Assembly: GCF_963855985.1 (NCBI RefSeq)
Contig: NC_087096.1
Location: 11,594,001 to 11,658,000 of the forward strand
Origin: Ostrinia nubilalis
Lineage: Eukaryota; Arthropoda; Insecta; Lepidoptera; Crambidae
Direction: 5' to 3'
DNA length: 64,000 nucleotides
Under the pieces are notes generated by a model that was given only the letters and a program-made list of their open reading frames with translations, did no database searches and had not been told where the DNA came from. Below are positions 34,119 to 47,121 of this stretch, one piece after another (the first letter of the stretch is position 1; every line of letters starts with the position of its first letter). The translations under genes and the position numbers were made by a program.

Positions 34119-35959
34119 TATAAAAAATATTTGTGTTACTCCGATAGTTACAAATGAATTTAAAATACTGCAGCTATTTTCACTTAGTTACAGATAGTCA
34201 CTTGTTTTTCTTTAACGGTAAATAGAAAGAACTTACTTCCATACAAAAAAACTTTGGATATTTTGAAATTCAAAATCAAATTCTGCAAAAGGTTCCTTTA
34301 CAAGCAAATATTTTTTCGTTGTTGCGTCGTAAAAGGGTCTATCCCAGGAATGTAAAGAGTAACGGTCATAGCCGAACGCCGGTTGAGCATCGGAACTACG
34401 AGTATGCAGTGCATTCCGCCATATTTGCCTTGTTGATCAAATCTACTGACAGGAAACAATGTGTCTACTACACTCTACACTACATGTTACGTAAGTTAGG
34501 CACCAATACACAAGCAAAGGTTAAAACATAGATGCATGTGCCTAGTTTTTTTTACAGTCAATTTTGGTTGGTCACAATTTTGTCACGATATCAAAGGCTT
34601 TATTTCTTAACTTAGAAGAGAATTGTTAACTCATGAATATTTACTCATAATAACAATAAAATCAGATAAGGTTTAAATATAGGGATAAAAAAAATCTAAA
34701 AACATAGCCAAAAGGTATCATCTTAATACATCTAAATTATCACTAAACCAGATTTGGAGGTGAAAATGTTACACACAGACAGAGTTACTTTCGCATTAAG
34801 TAATTAAGAGGGTTAACGATGATTGATTCAAATTCGCACATACGTTTTTGCAGCTCTGGTACTGATTTTCATCATCATCATCATCATCATTAATGAGATT
34901 GACTCAAACTCGCAGTAGGTACTGTAATGAAAAAGTAATCTGAAATCTTATTTAAATCTTGACTTTTAATATGCTGCTGTCTGTGAATCGAATTGAGGAT
35001 TAATTTTACTAACTAATACTACATTACTTTTTGTCTACTTAGCTGGTTTTTTTTGCGTACCTTCTTATATTTTTATTTACTAATGTAATAGAAAAGAAAG
35101 TAGATAATTGAGTAACTGCAAATTGTAATATGAACAAAACAAACAAATGTAGAGTACAGACCTGACTCACAATTTAAACTAATAAATAACGTTTAATTGG
35201 ATAATCATAAATATCGGATCAATTTGTTACATGAATGAGCGGTTCAGTACATCGTGTAACTGCGCAAAAACAGATCAAAGCATTACATCACAGGGTTGGC
35301 AATTTTGGTTTTTAATTACAGATTTTAATTGGAATAATTTATGAGTATTAATTGTCATATTTGAAATATCGTTAATAGGAATAAAATACAGACTTCGTCG
35401 CAGCCGTTGTTGTGAAGATATTCATAATTTAATTTATTTAGCTAGATAAACGTTTAATGGCACTGTGATCGATATTGAGTTATTCATTAAGATGATTACT
35501 AAAAAAGGTTGTACATTTTTGATGCTAAAATTGCACCTATTAAGATGCCACAATGTCTACTTTCATATGCCGTTGAACGCGCTTACATGAAATAGTAAAT
35601 AGAAAGGATTAGTGGCGAAAGAATGTTATTTGCCTTTTAACAGCAAAGAAGGAATTTCCACGCTGTAGAAGCGAAGCTTAGACAAGTTTTTGCTTTGCTC
35701 ATGTGCTGCTAAGGAATTTATCGCTCTTGCATTTTTTTTGTATGAAAGATAGAAGATTCCAGGGTTGAGAATTTTACAGAAAAACTAACAAGCACTGGCA
35801 TGTTCAATAAGAGATTTGTTGATGGAGTAGCATGTGAACAGCGATCTTCCCAAATCCTGACAATAGTGACCTGAGGGAAACTCTAACTAAGGTTTTACTA
35901 AGTAGTAAACTTGACCCATGGGGCTGAATCCCATTAATCGTGTTACAAGCTCGCACTAC
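34119..35959. other. Non-coding stretch with a (CAT)n run
   Basis: A (CAT)7-like run lies at 34870-34892. It is bracketed by an imperfect 18-base direct repeat (GATTGATTCAAATTCGCA near 34822 and GATTGACTCAAACTCGCA near 34901), perhaps the trace of a tiny insertion. Otherwise nothing. Confidence 0.4.
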
Positions 35960-35971
35960 AGCCTATGCGAT

Positions 35972-36044
35972 TTGGCGGTCAAGCTGTAGATCCTGGCTAC
36001 ACAGGAGTTGCAGCGGTGGGAACGAGAGATAGGAATAGTGCCGT
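35972..36044. mobile_element. Short insertion flanked by a 12-bp direct repeat
   Basis: AGCCTATGCGAT occurs at 35960-35971 and again at 36045-36056. The 73 bases between (GGCGGTCAAGCTGTAGATCC onward) recur at 59751-59822. A perfect 12-bp duplication around a dispersed sequence is what a very short retroposed fragment leaves. Source element unknown. Confidence 0.55.
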
Positions 36045-36239
36045 AGCCTATGCGATCTTTTTTCCAAAAAGGGACAAATGTTTTCTTCTTCTTTTACGTG
36101 CTTTATTAACTGAGTTGACAACAGTGGAGATTTGCGTCTGATTCTGAAAAAAAAAAGAACCCTGTGTCGACCTACATGTTTTTTTAAGGAAAATTCCATT
36201 GCTGTTTCATGCATAAAAAGTCAATAGTGGCAGCCCTCC

Positions 36240-36640
36240 GCGCATGCCAATGTATAGTATCGAACCGGCACAATAGGTTAGCGTTATTTTTGTTCGGCGT
36301 CTGCGATCTCGGCTACGCGGAACGTCTGTATTAGCGTATATGCACATATTTATATTGACGGGCTCCCGGCGAGGGAATGTAGTAATGAAACTTGGTAAGC
36401 TGGTAGCAATGCGGATCTAAGTAGCTGATGGGTAATTAAATTGGTAAGCATTGTTTTGTTGCGTGCTACCCTCGGAGATGACAACACCGTGTATTTCGTC
36501 AACCACGACCACTCTGACAAGAGTTCCCGACTTAGAAGAAGTTGTGTTGCCGCAGTTAGAGATAACATAGCCAGCTCCTCTGTGGTTGAGGATTCCGGGT
36601 GACGCTCTCTTCCACCTTCGGCCTAATCAGGTAAGATGAA
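36240..36640. repeat. Probable dispersed repeat, unclassified
   Basis: A CpG- and GC-richer 400-base block (for example CGGCGTCTGCGATCTCGGCT and GACGCTCTCTTCCACCTTCG) ends near AATCAGGTAAGATG and a poly-A run. Its style resembles repeat leaders in other moth sequences I recall, but I cannot name it. No second copy in this window. Confidence 0.3.
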
Positions 36641-39600
36641 AAAAAAAAATAGATCTGTCAACAGCACTGGACCAAGGGTGATTTACTGTTTGTACTCCGA
36701 ATGACTGTCGTGACTACACCGATCAAAATGGCGCGAATATTTGTTATGCGCAACTTTAGGGCCCTGTAACTTTTGTATTTATAGATATATTTTCATGATT
36801 CTTTCACAATTATTATTGGTTTTACTTATATTTTCAAGTTTTATTAAAAGAAAAAAGTTGATACTTGTCCATTGCTAAAATTTTACTTTTCAAATTATCT
36901 GTGCGTAGAGACCTTATTATTTATTCCTTTTAAGTCAAAATCCTATTAAAAGATAAATTAATATAGGAGTGTAAACACGACGGAAATTAAAGAGACTGAC
37001 AACACTGGAATTAAGTAATAAGACCGGCAATTTCAAGTCACACTCTGAGCAGAGGGTTCTGTTCATTATTGAATCATTAATAACGAATAAATATACATAA
37101 TATTATCTACATTTATCCTCCAATCATCCCGTAGCTTAGATAAAATGTTTTCGATTTCCTTGTTCTTTCATTAGGTCTAGTATTAGTTATTATTATTAAC
37201 TTCGCCTACAGAAATAGCGTGTATTATGTTTAATAACACAGTTATTTCAAACATGTTACATAATATATGTGATTCGGCAGAAACTGGCAAATCTCAATTT
37301 GATTTACCGATACACGTGTTGCCGTACACAATAACAGCTACAAACAAATTAATGAAGGCTTCAGACCTTGGAAATATCTTGTTTCGATCGTTATTGTATA
37401 ATATTATATAGATACTTTAAGGTTTTCGGCAATTTGAGCCTCTGTTGAATGATCAATTACGTTATTTGAGTATGAGGATAAAGTTTTTGAAACAATAACT
37501 TGCCATTTTAGAAAATATAAACCGAGGACATTATGGTAATGGTTTTCTTTAATAAATGGTGAAATTTAAAAAAAAATGTAATTAATGTTAAGTATTACAT
37601 AATAAATGCGAGAAGCATCTAGATGCAAGCAGCGCAGGATTTTGTGATTTGGTTTTCCGGCAGTCGATGACACTTTGTTGAAATGAACAAAGCGAATTAC
37701 TGGAAACTACATAATAATAATTCATCTCATTTTCATAACTATTGATCCTTTTACTAATAGCTAAGGGGGTAATGATCACAAAGCTAATCAAGATAACATA
37801 TCCGGAATTCCGGATCGGGAAATATCCGGACAGCGTCGCCACAAATTGGCGGACGGGCTCGGAAGCGAAATGAGTCGTCACGCGAGTGCTTTTGATTGCT
37901 CTGTTTGGTTTGCGTGTGTCAATAGTCAATACTCCTGACTAGCTATTATTGGAGGCGGAAATTTTGGGCAGTGCAATCTAAATTTAGAATGCAAATTTTA
38001 GAATGCATTTACAGTTTTTGCTGAAAAATAAGTTTCATTAAACTTTATACATTTGTGCAGTCCAATCAAGCTAGAGCGAACGCAAATTTTAGACCGTATT
38101 TCGTTACAGTTTTTATTAAACAACACAGAAACTCTATCGTAATCATCTCAATACTTAGGTGTTTTGTAATCAAAGATAGGTTTACTCAAATTGCATGAGC
38201 CATACAGAGTAAATACAAAAAGGAATTGATATCGGCCTTTGGTTTGCAAGATCGCCAAAGACTATTATTGTAGATGTAGACTATAGGCAGGTAGTTTTTC
38301 AAATCGTTTGCCTATACAAAGACAGTTTTGAAACGTCAATCGTATGCACTACAACTGAGTATCGAGATTCTATCGAGCTTGCTCCTGATTACTATCCAAA
38401 ATAAATCTTTTATTACGTTAGATAGTTCGGTACTTCACTACCCAATTACTCCTGCTTTACACCTAGCACGTCACGAAGCCAGCGTCAGCGTGGTATTAAA
38501 TCCTACTACAAAAGCGTAATGTTATGAACTCGGTAGTTTATAATCCATTCACAAATGCTCTACCTACGCCGGCGAGTGCTAACGTGTGTGTATGATCGAT
38601 CGGCCGATGTTTCGCCAGACCACATTATGAGGCAGTTTAGAGAGAACAGACAGCTCTTATGGTAAGCAATATGCCGGTTTTTTTGCTCGACTTGGCAGGA
38701 GCACTGCCCCCAGATATTGATGCAGATTTTAGGATTAGACTATAGGGGTACAGAAAAAAGACAAGATATTATGATGATAAGACACGATAAAGAAAGTCTG
38801 TTTTAACAAAAGACAAGTATCCCTACAGTTTATTACCAATAAGAATGAGTTTTCTTTTTTACCTAGAAATAAAATAATAAATTCCACTTTTACAGAATGT
38901 CTGTGATGTTCTAATATTAGGTATTCTTCAGTTTGTTTTAAGGCTTTGCTACCTTAGGCACAATAATTTGAGTTGTTGCCCTTCGTAGGTTTATGTTTAT
39001 GCTTATTCATAAATAAATTAAGTTACTTATTAATTAAGTTACTTACCTTACCATATTGTTGGCCGATCAGGTGTATTCATTTTATATTTGCATTGAGCAG
39101 ACCGTTCTATCATGTCTGTGGCAGAACCATGCACTCCGTATAGTTGCTATGTGTGCTAAACTTCGCCGTTTTGTTGTTAGGTCGATATTATCTGGTCAAC
39201 AGACTCGTTAGTTACTTATTTTTCAAAGTTTTCGCCAACCGGTTGAATAAAACTTTTGCATTGATGAGCAACGATGGCATCATATTTCTAGATTCTTCAC
39301 GCTGTGCATACCTAGCAATATGCAACATAGCAATGTTAGACCATACGAGCTGACATAAGGCGTTCGATATGGCTCAACCGGAATGATTTAACATGGCTTG
39401 CTTTTGTTTTTAGTTAAATACCTACCACACATTTCTAGGAAGCTGTGTATACCTTTAAGTGACAGGGAAATCAACTTAAGATTAAAAGTGCATAAATCTG
39501 TATTGTTGTAACTGTCATTTATCACCTAAATAAATAACAATAGAGAAATAACGGAATCATATTGCTTCGCAGCCCATTCTCATTCCAGTCACAAATGTTT

Positions 39601-40669
39601 CAGCTAACTTCTATAACTATAGTAATAACCTAAACCCTCTCACGTTAAAGAAAGGCCATTCTTTAAAACAGTCACCTTCGTAACTATTAGCGTTGGAAGA
39701 TCTATACGACGATTAATGGTCTAGCTTGTGGCGAGGTTAAGATAAATGGCTGGCTTCTTGCTCGCCAGAAATATAAAGTGAAAACTGTTCGTGAATATAT
39801 TAATTGAGGTTTTAATTAAGACTAGGATGCAATCTGCCTCTTCGTTTTTAATACAGAAAACTTGAAATAAGGTTGTTTTTTTATTAATTTAACCATAATT
39901 CATGTTTGGTGATAAGTAAAGGAAATACTGGAATCGTTTATCAAGTTTTGACGAGAGTTTTAATTATATTTTTTTAACAAATCTATGTATACTTATTTGT
40001 AGAATAAATGTCAATGGATAATACAGAATGTTAAGTGAATGAAAGTTGTACTATGTTATTTTATGAGATCCTTTTTATACTCGTATGCGCCTTTCAAGAA
40101 CAGTTTCTCGTGATCTTAAATTAGGATATTCCTCTACATACTAAAACATGAATAGACCTATTTACTTTACTGAAAACTTTATACACAAATTAAGTTGATT
40201 TCTGTTGAGACAAAGTTAAAAATGGTTTGCAATTTTAATAGACTAGCCTGTTACGTGCTGTTACTCAAAATAACCGACATTAAAAGTGGTAATGTTTTAT
40301 ACTGTGTATTCGAAATAATCACAAAAAGAGAGACTCTGAAAGTAGAGTGTGCTCCATCCGAAGCGGGGCCTTTAATTAGTGCTCTATTGACGCTAACATC
40401 GCATTTCTATTATGTAGGTACCATACTATACATCTATGCTAATGGAGTCTCATTTTTTCTTACTTTATTGACAAATAGATTAGTATGTATTGACGAATAT
40501 TTAATTTTTGATAAACTTGAGAATTCGTCGTAATTGACTTAGAAGAAAGCTTAGTATACAATGTACAAGGAAATCTTAATGGTCAATGGTAAAATAAAAT
40601 TGCTTGTGATTCTGAAAAACAGCTAAAGAGAAGAGTCGATTACATCTTGCTGGCCCCAAACTCAATTAG
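36641..40669. other. Non-coding stretch
   Basis: Frames of 61-113 codons (37588-37929 minus, 40195-40533 plus, others) have no motifs. A 16-base perfect palindrome ATCCGGAATTCCGGAT lies at 37800-37815. No transposon ends were recognised. Confidence 0.4.
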
Positions 40670-40817
40670 GTAAATAAAAATAACATTTTTCGACAAAAAA
40701 ACAAAAGCTTTTAAACCAATCTACGGCGATGATTAATATGTTTTTTAAAATGAACCCTGCCACTATTGCAGGAAATAAATGACAGCCAGTGCTAAGAAGA
40801 AACAACAAGAAACAAAA
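40670..40817 (-). mobile_element. Decayed LINE 3'-UTR fragment
   Basis: CCCTGCCACTATTGCAGGAA and CAGCCAGTGCTAAGAAGAAA align with the 3' UTR of the intact LINE (19810-19870, same orientation). Many substitutions, so it is much older. Confidence 0.5.
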
Positions 40818-41555
40818 TCTATACTAATATTATAAATTGCGAAAGTAACTCTGTCTGTCTGTCTGTGTTGCTTTCACGCCTAAACCACTGAACCGACTTT
40901 GATGAAAAGACAATGCCGGAAATTGGCGTCTTTTTTTTTTCGCGCGGCCACCGACCAAACCTTGTTTTTTGATTACAAAATAGTGTAATAAACCAACTTA
41001 CTACGACATGTATACCTCTAAACTCAGTCTGAACTGAGTTACGAGCATTAGAAGTTTGATGATTTTTCTAACTAGATTTGCTTTTTGCACGCAAGTTTTT
41101 GAATGAAATTGCAACAAAATAGTGACACTGTATGTGTAAACAAACAATACCATCCATTAAAGGCTCCAGACATCAGTGTGGAGTAGAATCAGCACAAAAA
41201 AAAAATAGCGGAATATTTTGTTGCAATTTCTTACAAAACTTGCGCGCAAAAAACAAATCTAGTATGTAAATCATCAAACTTCTAACGCTCGTAACTCAGT
41301 TCAGACTGAGTTTAGAGGTATACATGTCATAGTAAGTTTGGTTTATTACACTATTTTGTAATCAAAAAACAAAGTTTGGTCGATGGCCGCGCGAAAAAAA
41401 AAAGACGCCACCTTCCATACAAAATCTGGCATTGCCATTTGGCATAGAGATAGACAGTTTTTATCCCGGTTTTTTAAACAGGGATGCGCGCGATAAAGTT
41501 TTTCTGTGACAGACAAAATTCCACGCGGGCGAAGCCGCGGGCGGAAAAAAGGTAA
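40818..41555 (+). mobile_element. Helitron-like non-autonomous element, interrupted by MITE-B
   Basis: It starts TCTATACTAATATTATAAA after an A, contains CTTTCACGCCTAAACCACTG and AACCGACTTTGATGAAA, then resumes after MITE-B with TTTGGCATAGAGATAGACAG. It ends near a CGCGG-GCGAAG-CCGCG hairpin. TC at the 5' end and a 3' hairpin are Helitron traits. The expected CTAG end has decayed to about GGTAAC. A widespread lepidopteran repeat with these ends is known to me; the class call is an inference. Confidence 0.55.
40908..41439. mobile_element. MITE-B copy 2, nested in a Helitron-like element
   Basis: It starts GACAATGCCGGAAATTGGCG and ends AAATCTGGCATTGCCATT. The arms are as in copy 1 but the element is inverted relative to it. 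It splits the Helitron-like sequence cleanly between GATGAAA and TTTGGCATAG. Confidence 0.8.
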
Positions 41556-44500
41556 CTTATAAATACGTTAATTTCAGTGACTTTAAGAAATATTTAAATG
41601 CATATTTTTTAAATCCAAGCAATTACTAATTCTTTCAGTATTTTTCATGTTCAAACCTTTACCTAAGTCAAGTGTACAAACTCTACCACTCTTTCTGATA
41701 TACTCGTCTCTTATTAACAACGTTCATTAACTATTTATTTATAAACGGTTGAAAAACCCCGGCCTTTTCAGAGGTCTGTTAAAAATGAACAAGCGAGCAT
41801 TAACAAAGAATTCTTTGTAATTACGAACTTTCAAAGGGTAACGACACAATTTCAAAATTCTTTATTAACCCATAAAGTTGGGCTTTTTTTATAGGGGACT
41901 TAAAATTAAGGTATCCGTAACTGTGGTTAAAGGTGGGTCATTTAAGGGGCTTGCGCGGAATAGCGGATATTCCATCACTAATTTTATATTATTATAGCAA
42001 CTACAGGGCATCTACTAACCCGTACGTGGCAAAGTGACTAAACCTAAACTTAATCACTTATAGGTACTTAAGCTTTAAATGCAGTCGTCCGCTTAAAAAA
42101 AAAGCAATGTAGGCTCTATAATAACGAATATTAAGGACGAAACAGTTTAAAAATTGTTTATTAACCCTCAAAAAGTTAGGTCCTTTTTCGCGAATGGGCC
42201 AAAGTAGCAGGACCACGGTTAACTTCGATTAACTTTTATGAGGCCATAGGTACACGGGGAATTTACGGCCCAATTTAGTGCAGCTGCTGAATGCTTGCCA
42301 AGATGTTGGCTTCGGTTCTCGGGGTATGCCCACTTCAGATATGATACGACCTCGTTCCGCCGTTATAGTTTCATAGATAATTAATAGTTATGATGGGTGT
42401 GCGGTGGTTGAAATAATTTAGGGTTAAGTTAGAGTGTTAGATAGTATCTGACTAGACTACTAGAGAAATAGCTACTGTAATTTATTGATTTCAGAAAGTA
42501 GGTACACATTTTTCTTTGTGAGCGGTTTTGCGCTCTCGATCGAATTTGCTATCTCTTACTCTAGTGGAACCTACTTGTTACGAGGTGGACCGTATAAAAC
42601 TGAATCAAAGCTGATGGAAACTCGCAAAAATTGTATTTTAGTAAAATGGCAAAATTTCAGTCATTTAATTACAGTTGAGCTTGAAATTACCCAACTTTTT
42701 AAGCTGTATCGTGTCAGGATAGTCTTTTTTTTAACGATATCTTAAAATCGCAAATAATTAAGAATTTCTTTAATAGGATGTATTTATGTATGTAGAATTT
42801 TTATAAAAAAAGAAATGTTATCTAACTTATTGAGCATATCTTTTTTTCCTTGGGCGGCACCAATTTTCGCAATGGAGGTCTTATCGAAAATATGAACATG
42901 AGAAAATAATTTGACACAAGGCTTTGATGTAAAGGTCAAACTCCAATCATTCGTGAATATTCAGCGATATTTTCGGCCCTAAATACATTTTGATTGTTCA
43001 ATACTCGCCGACCTTTGACCTTTTGACTTTCATGTAAAAAATACATACTGATATGCACTAACAAACAACGAAGAATGATCTGCCTAATCTTTTTGGGTAT
43101 AGTTTGGCTATATGTATTTGAATTAATTGTGAAAACATCCGCGGAATTTCACAGATTTTTCAGCTCAAAAGATCGTGAGGACTCACTCAACGTTGCCAAA
43201 GTTATGTTATGTGATATAACAATTCGAAAAACCTAAACATAGTTTTAGATAGTCATAATAAGTGCTAAAGTTGCCCTCCAGAACTGTATGAAGTTTGCTA
43301 GACAACCACTTCATAAATGTTTACTGTCTATATCCATTCGACGTGTTTGTTAATAGAACCTAATCCAATAAAACCCCTTTTAAAACACCAAACATGCATA
43401 GCCAATTAAAACAGTCGGATAAGTCAAAAGCTTGTGAAGATAGCGGACATTTTGCGAGCGTATCGGTCAATTTAGTCAATTCGAGTGAGCCGGCCACTAA
43501 CTGGCGCCAAGCGTTCGCGGACACGATGATAAATTGAATGGCGGAGGCGAACGACAAGCGATCCCGTGAACTAGATCGTGTGGACACAGTAAAAGGGAAT
43601 AGTAAAACTCATTTAAACTGTTAGTAACGATTTTGAACTCAAACAAAAGCGCACGTTTAAACGTAAGTACGACAGCCTCCAGACTAGACAAGTTACAAAA
43701 TGTGACAGTTTTCATTCGAAATTGCATTTCGGAGTAGAGTGACTTCATACAAAAAATTTCAGAGAGAAGTGATTTTGAAATTACAATTGTCACGTTTTGC
43801 AAATTGTAATAGGGATTGGAATTCTCGTGACATTTCATTTCACGCCAGAATCCCAATTCTGACTTACCTACTTGTGATTTAACTGTGTATAATTTGGAGT
43901 AAGCTATGCACATTGAGTAATATTATATGGAATATAAAGTTTGTTTATAATAATTCCAACATCCTTCTGGCAGTTTTAGAAGAAAAGATGAATATTATTT
44001 CTCCTGAAATAAGGTAGGTACTAAAAGAACACGATTTCGTGGTCGTTTCACGAAGATGAGCTCACTTTTCCCGAGACTGGCCCTGTATCAATAAACTGTA
44101 TAAAAATAATGAGTAAACATAATCTGCCGGTGGGTAGGTCCGTTTGTGCAACACATGACGATGCGATCTGAAACTCATCGTGGTTAATATCACCACAGTA
44201 TAAATAAATGCAGTAAGTGATAAGCGTGCCAATTAATATAGGCAAACATACACGCTATTATTACATCAGGTAGATATAAGTTTTACATAGTGTAAGATTT
44301 CTGGAAGTGAAAATCGTGACTTTTTTTTAAATCTAGACTGCGCTTATTATTTTACTACATTACATAATTTATAAGCACTGTGCCTAAAGATAGCATTATA
44401 ATTCGGCAATTCATTAACTATTCAATTATAAAGTACTTACTCAAAACGCAAAAGTGGAGCTTAATGGTAAGAGGCTAGTATAACCGCATATTTTGCATTT

Positions 44501-44590
44501 ACCCAAAAGAGTATACCTGGCCTGAAACGTGCCGATGTGGAGCAAATTCAGCACCTATAAGTCAATATTTAACCAAAGTTCTGAAAATGT
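41556..44590. other. Non-coding stretch
   Basis: Frames at 42485-42745, 43360-43587 and 43497-43913 have no motifs, and the last two overlap on one strand. Nothing supportable. Confidence 0.4.
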
Positions 44591-44599
44591 CACTTATCC

Positions 44600-44920
44600 T
44601 ACTGCATCTCCCTGCGCTGTGATCGCACCGACTCGCATCGCTTTGTCCGCAATTGTTTACGTTACGTTCTATTTTAGTTGTCCATCATCTGGCCATTGTT
44701 ACCCTGTGTTTACGCGGGAGGGCCGCCCGGGTGAGTGCTCGGTGGATACGGCCTTTTGCGGTAAGCGTAAGGCTGAAAACCGCACGGTAACCACCACTTT
44801 ACCGCTCTTTTCTAAACCAACTCGCGCTTTTGCTTTGTGGTATGCAACGTCACTACGTCAGATAGTGAATCAAGATTCTAGGTAACTCGCATTCGTTTAT
44901 CTCACTTCACAGGTAAGTAT
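44600..44920 (+). promoter_or_regulatory. CpG-dense patch ending in an abutting acceptor/donor motif
   Basis: A compact run of CpGs (44610-44870) stands out from AT-rich flanks. At 44891-44920 the plus strand reads a pyrimidine-rich tract, CACTTCACAG, then GTAAGTAT. That is a good 3' splice site directly joined to a good 5' splice site. It could be a first-exon end or a recursive splice site of an unseen plus-strand transcript. A 118-codon frame over the patch has no domain. Speculative. Confidence 0.3.
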
Positions 44921-45712
44921 TTTAACAGAAATCTCTGGTAAAAAGTTAAAAGTCTGGTTTAAAGTTCGTTTCTGAAGACTTTGGTTAGTCTACTTTAGGT
45001 TTTGCCGAAATCTCTTGTTGCTCCATCAAATCTTATTAATATTAATGACCTAACTTGGTAGTCGACTTTATAAGTATTAAGTAAGTAGCAAGTAAGTTTT
45101 AAAATTGTTTTATGATTAAGTTAATTTATGCTTTTCTCAGTGTGGCTTGATTGATTGTACTTTGAAGCGCGTTTTTTGTTTGATCGTTTTTGTTTCTTGT
45201 AAAAAATACAAATCAGTAATGTAAATACGTTCACGAGAGCTTTCTAATTTGGTGCTTATTATGAACTGCACAGGATGGAAATTTCATAAACACAAGCTAA
45301 CATTGCATTCCAACGTGCTCACTGGAGCAAGTGCGAACATCTTGACCACATTAGTTATGAAACCTATTTTCCTATTTTGACTTTTATGCCAATTGCAGTA
45401 AGAGTTGTGTAAGATCACTAATTGAGTTGGTAATGCTGAATCAATGAAGTGATCGGCTCAAGGTAAGACTGAAATAGAAGTGTCGGAAATTGAAGTTTGT
45501 TTCATTCTGTTTGTATTAAAATTATACTTCTAATTTTATATAGGGTTTCTAGTAATTTGGTATTTTTATGTTTATACCTACATAATTAAATACCAGTGAA
45601 AAGGGTATCCGAGGTGAATACAAAGCTATACAGTCATTTCTCTAGCGAGCCGATACATTTGTGTCATGGTGACGAATAAAGGTATTGAAAGGTAGGTATA
45701 CGACGAATAAAA
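44921..45712. other. Non-coding stretch
   Basis: No ORF or shared repeat noticed. Confidence 0.4.
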
Positions 45713-45768
45713 GTTCCACATTCGCCACGTGGAAAAGTTAATACTTTTCCACGTGGCGAATGTGGAAC
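45713..45768. repeat. Perfect 26-bp inverted repeat with 4-base loop
   Basis: GTTCCACATTCGCCACGTGG plus AAAAGT, loop TAAT, then the exact reverse complement. No mismatch in 26 pairs. CACGTG E-box-like cores lie in each arm as a by-product. Origin unknown. Confidence 0.75.
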
Positions 45769-46006
45769 GTGTGACATTATTTTATTCATGGCCGCAAAAA
45801 TACTCTCATACAAGGGCGCAAAACAAAGCAACAGAGAAAATAATTACCTCAATTTAAAAGTACCTTTGATAAAATCTTAGATCCCGGAAAGCCCTCAGTA
45901 TCAAATTACTCTATTAAGGAAATTGCCGAAGTTCTCATCTCATCCCAAAAATCGTTGGAACGTTCGGAAGTGCGTGCGCAACACTCGTTACCGTGATCTG
46001 ATATCC

Positions 46007-46523
46007 GTACCTCTAGCATGAAAAACTTTCGTCTTAATCGTTTGCGTATTCAAATCGCCTTTGAAAGATTAAGAAAGAAAAGAAAGAAAAATTATTTATT
46101 TGACAACTAAAAAAAAGTACAGAAACAATGAAGAGAAAAGAGGAAAAAAAATGTTGCCAATGAGGTCACCCACTCACTCAGTATCATCTTGGCAGTTGAC
46201 ATTTTATTGCCAAGTGCCACGACACTGGTTTTCAGTGGGATTAAGTATGGAAATTTAAACAGCACCTCGTGGCCGTAAACGACAGTTAAATAAATAGCAC
46301 GAACCATGTGACTTTTCTTTTCGTATTGAGATCAAATAGTGAACGTGACGTTAAGTGAACTTAGTATGAAAAATGGTAGCACGAAACTAATTTTGACGCT
46401 CGAGATCGTCAAGTTATCGTTGACGAAGGCTGGTTATCGAATTTTGTTTCACTCTCAATTTTGTAGTGGGAAGGTTGAATACGCGAATGATTTGAAGACG
46501 AAAGTTTTTCGTGCTAGAGGTAC
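46007..46523. mobile_element. ~517-bp MITE with ~45-bp terminal inverted repeats
   Basis: The left end is GTACCTCTAGCATGAAAAAC, continuing CTTTCGTCTTaATCGTTTGC. The right end is the inverse, finishing GTTTTTCGTGCTAGAGGTAC. A related, older copy is at 7005-7256. The interior (about 46065-46320) includes a minus-oriented, A/G-rich tail (AAAGAAAAGAAAG then ATTTATTTGACAACT) that looks like a nested LINE 3' end. Confidence 0.65.
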
Positions 46524-47119
46524 AGATCAACTCACTCGATGTCTTCATAGATTGGATTAGTGGGTATCTTCTAGCGCTTTGGTAGTCTTTGATCGTGATC
46601 TTTTGATGAGTATTTTTGCAGGTTTTGTAACTCTTTTTCTTTGGTTATTGGCTATGTAGTTCTATTTTTGTGATGTTTTTATAATTCGAGTATGTTTAAT
46701 AATGATTTGAAAAATAGTAACAATCTAAAACATAGGTCTACGGCTGGCTTGATTACAGATAATATGTATTTTCAAATGAAGAAAAAATATTTGTAATGGA
46801 AGTTCGAATTCTCTCTTAATGTCAACACCCTATATTAACGTTCGTTCATCACAGTTAGGTACTTACTTAAATTTCATTATTCGTACCTTTTGTAATGTTA
46901 TTCAAAAATATTTACGATTTTTTTTAATTAAGTGTAGCGTCACTAGATTGAAGTATTTTGCATGTTGGATTTTATAGAATACTGAATAAATAAACTCTTC
47001 ACGGTAAAACAATCCAGATAAAATATTGTGTCGAAATATTTGAAAGGATTTTAAATGTATTTGTACAGTGTTTGTTTGTATTTATAGAAATCGGTATCTA
47101 CAAATTAAAAAGCTTTTAG
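46524..47119. other. Non-coding stretch
   Basis: Nothing recognised between two MITEs. Confidence 0.4.
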
Positions 47120-47121
47120 TA

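Noticed and set aside
40195..40533. 112-codon plus frame as a membrane protein
   Set aside because: Hydrophobic stretches are expected in AT-rich DNA; it has no ATG at the frame start, no motif and no exon signals.
44529..44885. 118-codon plus frame as a protein gene
   Set aside because: No recognisable domain; the length is explained by local GC richness.
45713..45768. miRNA precursor
   Set aside because: Perfect pairing with a 4-base loop is unlike insect pre-miRNAs; kept only as an inverted repeat.
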